Below, one piece after another: positions 1-5,614 of a stretch of 5,614 nucleotides of DNA; position 1 is the stretch's first letter; the number at the start of each line of letters is the position of its first letter. The notes under the pieces are model-generated. The model was not told the DNA's origin. It worked only from the letters and a program-made list of their open reading frames with translations, and searched no databases. The position numbers were made by a program, and so were the translations under genes. Origin of the DNA: an uncultured Sutterella sp. (GTDB taxonomy: Bacteria > Pseudomonadota > Gammaproteobacteria > Burkholderiales > Burkholderiaceae_F); assembly GCA_900554375.1 (NCBI GenBank), contig USHK01000097.1:1-5614 (forward strand), in the 5' to 3' direction.

Positions 1-1
1 T

Positions 2-109
2 TTTGAGGGAGATACGGTGTTGCTGCCGACTCCGAAAGGCGTAAAGAAACTTGAAATTCTTGAAGTGACTTACGTCAATGATCCTCCGGGAAAACCTCAC
101 ATTATTTAG
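2..109 (+). CDS. greB: Transcription elongation factor GreB (C-terminal fragment)
   Basis: This is the last 35 codons of a gene that begins before the window; it ends at TAG 107-109. The visible peptide has the segment GDTVLLPTPKGVKKLEILEV followed by TYVND and a short proline-rich tail. That matches the C-terminal FKBP-like domain of GreA/GreB factors, where a GD-V---TP-G----EI-E--Y pattern forms the last beta strands. Gre factors bind the RNA polymerase secondary channel and stimulate cleavage of backtracked transcripts. The catalytic coiled-coil lies upstream and cannot be seen. GreB is preferred over GreA because of the extended tail after the final tyrosine, but with so little sequence either is possible. 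The stop is 32 bases before queA with no terminator between them, so some readthrough into queA is likely. Confidence 0.6.
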   Translation, partial: FEGDTVLLPTPKGVKKLEILEVTYVNDPPGKPHII

Positions 110-141
110 TCTTTTACTTTTTGTAATTGGCCGGTCAAGCC

Positions 142-2336
<2,195 letters not shown>

Positions 2337-2347
2337 TCGGTTCGGGC

Positions 2348-2361
2348 AGTTTCTAGAAACT
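2348..2361. repeat. Perfect 14-base palindrome downstream of tgt
   Basis: AGTTTCTAGAAACT is identical to its own reverse complement and lies 12 bases after the tgt stop. It could be an operator half-site pair or simply one arm of the nested structure described for 2342-2397. No regulator family was recognised from it. Confidence 0.4.
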
Positions 2362-2383
2362 CCGTGAATATACTGAGTTTTTT
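2357..2383 (+). terminator. Possible weak intrinsic terminator of queA-tgt
   Basis: AAACTC (2357-2362) pairs perfectly with GAGTTT (2375-2380) around a 12-base loop. The right arm runs into a six-T tract (2378-2383), the arrangement of a Rho-independent terminator. The stem is short and AT-rich and the loop is large, so termination would be inefficient. The same bases can join competing stems: the palindrome at 2348-2361 and the outer TCGGGCA/TGCCCGA pair. Confidence 0.35.
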
Positions 2384-2428
2384 GTTGGATTGCCCGATTT
2401 CTGCAAGCTCAACTTAAGCGAAAGAAAG

Positions 2429-2434
2429 TAGAAT
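2429..2434 (+). promoter_or_regulatory. Possible -10 box for the yajC transcript
   Basis: TAGAAT matches the sigma-70 -10 consensus at five of six bases and is of the AGAAT type often seen in betaproteobacterial promoters. No convincing -35 hexamer lies 16-18 bases upstream; the bases there are around AAGCTCAA. If it is used, transcription would begin near 2441 and give a leader of about 170 bases before yajC. Confidence 0.3.
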
Positions 2435-2448
2435 ACAAAGTTTAAAAA

Positions 2449-2511
2449 GGGCGTGGCGCGCCCGGCTTGCTCTTCGCATTCTTTCAGAAGCGGAGAGAAC
2501 CATGACAAGCC
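2449..2511 (+). promoter_or_regulatory. Structured 5' leader: two adjacent hairpins upstream of yajC
   Basis: Hairpin one is GGGCG (2449-2453) with CGCCC (2459-2463). Hairpin two follows at once. GGCTTG (2464-2469) pairs with CAAGCC (2506-2511). CTCTTCGC (2470-2477) pairs with GCGGAGAG (2490-2497), including one G-U pair. TTCT (2479-2482) pairs with AGAA (2486-2489) around a TTC loop. The right arm of hairpin two contains GGAG (2492-2495), the Shine-Dalgarno sequence of the small ORF at 2502. The ATG of that ORF sits in the unpaired internal loop 2498-2505. The pairings are read directly from the sequence; a regulatory role is inferred. No known riboswitch or leader family was recognised. Confidence 0.45.
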
Positions 2512-2579
2512 TCGAATTTACAGAAGAAATTCTTAAGGGGCTTAAAGACTGGACGCCGAAAACTTTTCACTGTTTTTAG
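2502..2579 (+). CDS. Possible 25-residue leader peptide upstream of yajC
   Basis: ATG 2502 is preceded by CGGAGAG (2491-2497) at a good ribosome-site distance and opens a 25-codon frame ending at TAG 2577. The peptide starts MTSLEFTEEILKGL and ends TPKTFHCF. It has no signal peptide, membrane segment or recognisable domain. It therefore lacks the exported N-terminus of the SecM, VemP and Apd-type arrest peptides that monitor Sec activity. Its ribosome site lies within a strong hairpin and its stop codon lies in another stem-loop (2566-2583), 31 bases before the yajC start. That position would suit a regulatory upstream ORF, with its translation altering the folding near yajC. A frame of this length can occur by chance, so conservation in relatives would decide. 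It could also be non-coding leader RNA. Confidence 0.35.
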   Translation: MTSLEFTEEILKGLKDWTPKTFHCF

Positions 2580-2583
2580 TGAA
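2566..2583 (+). promoter_or_regulatory. Stem-loop over the small ORF stop codon
   Basis: TTCACT (2566-2571) and AGTGAA (2578-2583) are perfectly complementary around a six-base GTTTTT loop. A second pair, TAAGGG (2534-2539) with CCCTTA (2584-2589), could stack directly on it. The stem contains the final codons and the TAG of the 25-codon frame and ends 16 bases before the yajC Shine-Dalgarno sequence. It lacks a T-tract after the stem, so it is not a typical terminator. Confidence 0.35.
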
Positions 2584-2610
2584 CCCTTATCTCATAGTTG
2601 GAGTTTTAAA

Positions 2611-2961
2611 TTGTTTATTTCTGAAGCATATGCACAGGCAGCCTCCGGCGCTGCAGCAGCACCCGGCGGACTTGAAAGCATGTTCTCGTCTTTCGGCGTA
2701 ATGATCCTTATTTTTGCCGTTTTCTGGTTCCTTCTGATTCGTCCTCAGCAGAAACGTCAGAAAGAGCACAAGAAGATGATCGATGCCCTTACAACCGGAA
2801 ATGAAGTAATCACGGCCGGCGGAATCTGCGGCAAGATTGTTGCTGCCGATGAAAACTACATTAACCTCCAGATTGCTGCCGTTGACGACAAACCCGTTGT
2901 CATCACTTTCCAGCGCGTTGCAATTCAGGCTGTTCTCCCCAAAGGCACGGTCAAGTTCTAA
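2611..2961 (+). CDS. yajC: Sec translocase accessory subunit YajC (TTG start)
   Basis: YajC is a small single-span inner-membrane protein that joins SecD and SecF in the accessory complex of the SecYEG translocon. The 116-residue product has the betaproteobacterial N-terminus FISEAYAQA and an Ala/Gly-rich stretch (10-20). A membrane segment follows at about 28-43, then the hallmark RPQQKRQKEHKKM (44-56) just inside the membrane. The cytoplasmic domain contains GNEVITAGGICGKI and ends AVLPKGTVKF. The start is TTG: GGAG at 2600-2603 lies seven bases upstream, and the conserved N-terminus begins exactly there. The first in-frame ATG (residue 24) would remove that N-terminus. The gene is preceded by a long structured leader and followed by a terminator-like hairpin before secD, so its expression may not strictly match that of secDF. 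Confidence 0.95.
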   Translation: MFISEAYAQAASGAAAAPGGLESMFSSFGVMILIFAVFWFLLIRPQQKRQKEHKKMIDALTTGNEVITAGGICGKIVAADENYINLQIAAVDDKPVVITFQRVAIQAVLPKGTVKF

Positions 2962-2976
2962 TTTTCAAGTGAAAGC

Positions 2977-3003
2977 TTGATAGGACGACCGTTCCGATTT
3001 AAT
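2977..3003 (+). promoter_or_regulatory. Possible weak promoter for secDF
   Basis: TTGATA (2977-2982) and TTTAAT (2998-3003) each match five of six sigma-70 consensus bases, but the spacer is only 15 bases. The -10 candidate lies in the loop of the yajC-secD hairpin. If functional, it would start secD transcripts within the right arm of that hairpin and so bypass termination. Confidence 0.22.
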
Positions 3004-3020
3004 GGGACGGTCGTTTGTGT
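2985..3020 (+). terminator. Terminator-like hairpin between yajC and secD
   Basis: ACGACCGTTCC (2985-2995) pairs with GGGACGGTCGT (3004-3014) over 11 positions with one G-U wobble, around an eight-base loop. TTTGTGT follows from the last stem base. The stem is strong and GC-rich, but the T-tract is interrupted. It may act as a partial terminator that lowers secDF relative to yajC, or as a 3' end stabiliser of yajC mRNA. Confidence 0.5.
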
Positions 3021-3034
3021 TGTACCTACCTTTA

Positions 3035-3056
3035 TGTGCCGGCGAAAGCCGGCACA
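3035..3056. repeat. GAAA-capped palindromic element, REP-like
   Basis: TGTGCCGGC (3035-3043) and GCCGGCACA (3048-3056) are a perfect nine-base inverted repeat around a GAAA tetraloop. Intergenic palindromes with a CCGGCGAAAGCCGG-type core are dispersed in many proteobacterial genomes, and their translations contain PAKAG. Here the false upstream extension of secD reads VPAKAGTP. It is the only copy in this window, so its repeat status is inferred from the general pattern. It ends nine bases before the secD start codon. Confidence 0.5.
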
Positions 3057-3065
3057 CCGATAGTT

Positions 3066-4967
3066 ATGAATCGATACCCTCTTTGGAAATATATATTGAT
3101 TGCGGTCGTTTTGATCGTTGCAGCAATATATACGCTTCCCAATTTCTACGGTGAGTCCCCGGCCGTTCAGGTCAGCCCGGGTAAAGCGACGGTTAAAGTA
3201 ACCGAGCAGACGTTAAAGACGGTTGAAGACGCGCTGGCTGCTGCTCAGATCAAGCCTAACGGCGTTTTCTTTGAACAGGGCGCTCAGCAGAACTCGGTTC
3301 GTGTCCGTTTTGCTCCGACAGACGGCGAGCTTCAGCTTCGTTCTCGCGATGTGCTTGAAAAAGCATTGAATCCGGATTCTGCCGATCCTTCTTACATCGT
3401 TGCTCTGAACCTTGTTCCGAATACACCGACGTGGCTGCTTAAGATCAACGCGCTTCCGATGTATCTCGGTCTTGACCTTCGCGGCGGTGTGCACTTTCTG
3501 CTTGCCGTCGACATGAAGGCGGCTGTGACGAAACGCATTGAAGCCGCCACCGGTGAAGTCAGGACGCTTCTTCGTGACAACAAAATTCGTCATGCAGGTA
3601 TTGCTCGTGTGGGCGATACGCTGGAAATCTCTTTCCGCAGCGAACAAGATCTTGAAGCGGCCATGGATGTTCTCCGCAGCCGCCAGTCCGATCTCACCTA
3701 TGCAAAGGATGACCAGAACGGTAAGTTTATGATCCGCGCCACGATGTCTCAGAAGGCGATGAGCGATGTTCAGTCTTACGCTTTGAAGCAGAACGTGGCG
3801 ACGCTGCATAACCGAATCAACGAGCTCGGCGTGGCTGAGCCGGTGATTGCTCAGCAGGGCGCAGACCGTATTGTGGTTCAGCTCCCCGGTGTTCAGGATA
3901 CGGCAAAAGCTAAAGACATCTTGGGCCGTACTGCAACGCTTGAAGTGCGCATGGTCGACGACAGCCCCGAAGCGCTGGCTCAGCTTTCTCAGGGTACGGT
4001 TCCTTTCGGTACCGAACGATTCAAAGATCGTGAAGGCCGTGATATTTTGGTCAAACGTCAGGTCGTCCTCACCGGTGATAACCTGAATGATGCTCAGCCG
4101 GGTTTTGATAACCAGACGCATGAGCCGACGGTTAACTTGACGCTCGATGCTAAGGGTGCACGTATATTCAAAGACGTCACTCGTGAAAATGTCGGCAAGC
4201 GCATGGCCATTATCCTGTTTGAAAAGGGTAAGGGCGAAGTCGTGACGGCTCCGGTAATTCGTCAGGAAATCGGTGGCGGACGCGTTCAAATTTCCGGCCG
4301 TATGACTACGGTTGAAGCCACGGACACCGCCTTGCTGCTTCGTGCCGGTTCCTTGGCCGCTCCGATGGAAATCATTGAAGAGCGCCTGGTCGGTCCGAGT
4401 CTGGGTGCCGCAAACATTAAAGCCGGTTTCGAATCCACGCTGTGGGGATTCATTGCGGTCTCCGTGTTTATGATCATCTACTACCACCTCTTCGGTGTGT
4501 TCTCTGCGATCGCATTGACCTGCAATTTATTCCTGTTGGTTGCCATCCTCTCAATGCTGCAGGCAACGCTGACCCTGCCGGGTATTGCGGCTATGGCGCT
4601 GACACTCGGTATGGCTGTTGACGCGAATGTGCTGATTAACGAGCGTATTCGTGAAGAGCTGCGGGAAAACCGCACGCCTCAGCAGGCGATTAAAGAAGGC
4701 TACGATATGGCGTTCAATACGATTTTGGACTCCAATATTACGAGCTTGATCGCCGGTATCGCACTGTTGATTTTCGGCTCCGGTCCGGTTAGAGGCTTTG
4801 CTGTGGTTCACTGCTTGGGCATCTTGACCTCCATTTTCACGTCCGTGATGGTTTCCCGAGCCCTGGTCAACCTTTGGTACGGGCGCCGCAAGAAACTTAC
4901 TTCGCTTTCTATCGGCCAAATTTGGCGTCCTGACGCCGACAACAAGTCAACGGCGAAAGGAGCTTAA
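3066..4967 (+). CDS. secD: Protein translocase subunit SecD
   Basis: SecD, with SecF, forms an RND-type membrane complex that uses the proton gradient to complete protein export through SecYEG. The 633-residue product is full length (E. coli 615). It has membrane segment 1 at about 7-24, then the large periplasmic P1 region (about 30-455) with the YLGLDLRGGVHFLLAVD motif (133-149). Five more membrane segments lie between about 458 and 603. The transmembrane-4 motif TLGMAVDANVLINERIREE (513-531) includes Asp519, the proton-pathway residue at the same number as in E. coli. ATG 3066 was chosen because MNRYPLWKYI is the normal SecD N-terminus. A TTG at 3015 would add 17 residues that merely translate the palindromic element. 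No Shine-Dalgarno sequence is visible before 3066. The stop is two bases before secF, so translation of the pair is coupled. Confidence 0.97.
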   Translation: MNRYPLWKYILIAVVLIVAAIYTLPNFYGESPAVQVSPGKATVKVTEQTLKTVEDALAAAQIKPNGVFFEQGAQQNSVRVRFAPTDGELQLRSRDVLEKALNPDSADPSYIVALNLVPNTPTWLLKINALPMYLGLDLRGGVHFLLAVDMKAAVTKRIEAATGEVRTLLRDNKIRHAGIARVGDTLEISFRSEQDLEAAMDVLRSRQSDLTYAKDDQNGKFMIRATMSQKAMSDVQSYALKQNVATLHNRINELGVAEPVIAQQGADRIVVQLPGVQDTAKAKDILGRTATLEVRMVDDSPEALAQLSQGTVPFGTERFKDREGRDILVKRQVVLTGDNLNDAQPGFDNQTHEPTVNLTLDAKGARIFKDVTRENVGKRMAIILFEKGKGEVVTAPVIRQEIGGGRVQISGRMTTVEATDTALLLRAGSLAAPMEIIEERLVGPSLGAANIKAGFESTLWGFIAVSVFMIIYYHLFGVFSAIALTCNLFLLVAILSMLQATLTLPGIAAMALTLGMAVDANVLINERIREELRENRTPQQAIKEGYDMAFNTILDSNITSLIAGIALLIFGSGPVRGFAVVHCLGILTSIFTSVMVSRALVNLWYGRRKKLTSLSIGQIWRPDADNKSTAKGA

Positions 4968-4969
4968 TC

Positions 4970-5577
4970 ATGGAACTATTTAGAATCAAAAAAACGATTC
5001 CGTTCATGAAGTATTCCAAGATACTGAACGCGATTTCGTTTATTTCCTTCTTTATTGCGATCGGGCTCCTGGTCGTTCGCGGTCTGGCTTTCTCCATTGA
5101 GTTCACGGGCGGCTTGGTGATGGAAGTCAACTACCCGGATGCCGTTCCGGTGCAGGAACTGCGTGTGGACTTAGAAAAAGCCACAGGCGGCGAGGTCCAG
5201 GTTGTTAACTTCGGTACGGCCCGCGACGCACAGATACGTCTTCCGCTCAAAGGTAACAAGACTTCTGCTCAGATGAGCGAAGAAGTTATGAACGTGATCC
5301 ACGAGAAGGTTCCTGAAGCACAGCTGCGCCGTACGGAGTTCGTGGGACCTCAGGTAGGCGAAGAGCTGGCGACCGATGGTCTGACAGCTTTGCTGTTGGT
5401 CGTTGTCGGCATCATGGTCTATTTGGCTTTCCGTTTCGAATGGAAGTTCGCTGTGGCGGCCATTATCGCGAATATGCATGACGTCTGTCTGGTGCTCGGT
5501 GTCTTCTCGCTCTTCCAGTGGGAGTTCTCGCTGCCGGTTTTGGCGGCCGTTCTAGCTGTCTTGGGTTACTCGGTGAA
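4970..5577 (+). CDS. secF: Protein translocase subunit SecF (3' truncated at contig end)
   Basis: SecF is the partner of SecD in the proton-driven export complex. About 203 codons are real: MELFRIKKTIPFMKY, membrane segment 1 (about 18-38), the IEFTGG motif (43-48), a periplasmic P1 domain, VGPQVGEEL (125-133), membrane segments 2 (about 136-154) and 3 (about 159-182), and WEFSLPVLAAVLAVLGYSVN (184-203). Family SecF proteins continue with Asp or Glu and a VVIFDRIRE-like stretch, and are usually just over 300 residues. Here the reading frame instead enters adapter sequence at 5578 and gives CLLYTSPSPRDA with no stop. The loss is therefore a sequencing artefact, not a biological truncation, and it falls just before the conserved transmembrane-4 region. 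AAAGGAG (4956-4962) lies seven bases before ATG 4970, two bases after the secD stop. Confidence 0.96.
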
Positions 5578-5614
5578 CTGTCTCTTATACACATCTCCGA
5601 GCCCACGAGACGCT
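5578..5614. other. Nextera transposase / Illumina i7 adapter contamination
   Basis: Positions 5578-5596 read CTGTCTCTTATACACATCT, the 19-base Tn5 mosaic end used in Nextera libraries. Positions 5597-5611 read CCGAGCCCACGAGAC, the read-2-side Nextera adapter, and 5612-5614 (GCT) are probably the first index bases. This is not genomic DNA and should be trimmed. Genomic sequence ends at 5577, or 5578 if the C is shared. Confidence 0.98.

Noticed and set aside
66..77. TGAC-TTAC-GTCA inverted repeat near the end of the Gre gene
   Set aside because: The four-base arms are inside coding sequence and are expected by chance.
127..141. Upstream TTG start for queA adding MAGQA
   Set aside because: No ribosome site supports it, and the conserved QueA N-terminus is already complete from ATG 142.
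110..141. preQ1 riboswitch upstream of queA
   Set aside because: The gap is only 32 bases with no stem or A-rich pseudoknot tail. The gene next to it acts in queuosine synthesis, but no aptamer features are visible.
2455..2462. GGCGCGCC palindrome as an operator
   Set aside because: It is better explained as part of the GGGCG/CGCCC hairpin, and eight-base GC palindromes are weak evidence alone.
2502..2579. SecM/VemP/ApdP-type Sec-monitoring arrest peptide
   Set aside because: The frame has no signal sequence or membrane segment and no RAPP/RAGP-like or SecM-like C-terminal arrest motif.
3015..3065. Upstream TTG start for secD adding 17 residues
   Set aside because: The added residues translate the hairpin arm and the palindromic element, and the normal SecD N-terminus begins at ATG 3066.
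3213..4487. A 424-codon open frame on the minus strand inside secD
   Set aside because: It lies wholly opposite secD, its translation shows no domain or membrane pattern, and it has no spacing or ribosome-site support. Long antisense frames arise from the codon bias of the real gene.
5579..5614. A novel SecF C-terminal extension CLLYTSPSPRDA
   Set aside because: It is the direct translation of Nextera adapter sequence.

Overview
The window is a housekeeping segment of a proteobacterial chromosome, read left to right with every supported gene on the + strand. The gene order (a GreB-type C-terminus, queA, tgt, yajC, secD, secF), the N-termini of YajC (FISEAYAQA) and SecF (ELFRIKKTIPFMKY), and the moderate GC content fit Betaproteobacteria, order Burkholderiales. 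A gut-type Sutterellaceae-like lineage is possible, but that is a guess. The tail of a Gre-type transcription factor is at 2-109. The queuosine tRNA-modification pair queA-tgt follows (142-2336), joined by an ATGA overlap. The Sec accessory genes come next: yajC (2611-2961), secD (3066-4967) and a truncated secF (4970 to about 5577).

The two pathways differ. Tgt swaps guanine-34 of GUN-anticodon tRNAs for preQ1, and QueA then adds the epoxycyclopentanediol precursor from S-adenosylmethionine. YajC, SecD and SecF form the membrane complex that uses the proton gradient to pull proteins through SecYEG. Their adjacency is a common arrangement in proteobacteria and is not itself new.

Two non-coding stretches are worth attention. 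The 274-base tgt-yajC gap holds nested inverted repeats and a terminator-like stem, then a possible -10 box. After that comes a strong interrupted hairpin that buries the ribosome binding site of a possible 25-codon ORF, and further stems before yajC. This looks like a structured 5' leader that could control yajC-secDF, but no known element was recognised. The 104-base yajC-secD gap holds a terminator-like hairpin and then a perfect GAAA-capped palindrome just before a secD start that has no visible Shine-Dalgarno sequence.

The last 37 bases (5578-5614) are not genomic. They are the Nextera transposase mosaic end followed by the Illumina i7-side adapter. They replace the rest of secF and produce the artefactual peptide CLLYTSPSPRDA. 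No new multi-gene system is visible here. The leader upstream of yajC is the only plausible undescribed element.
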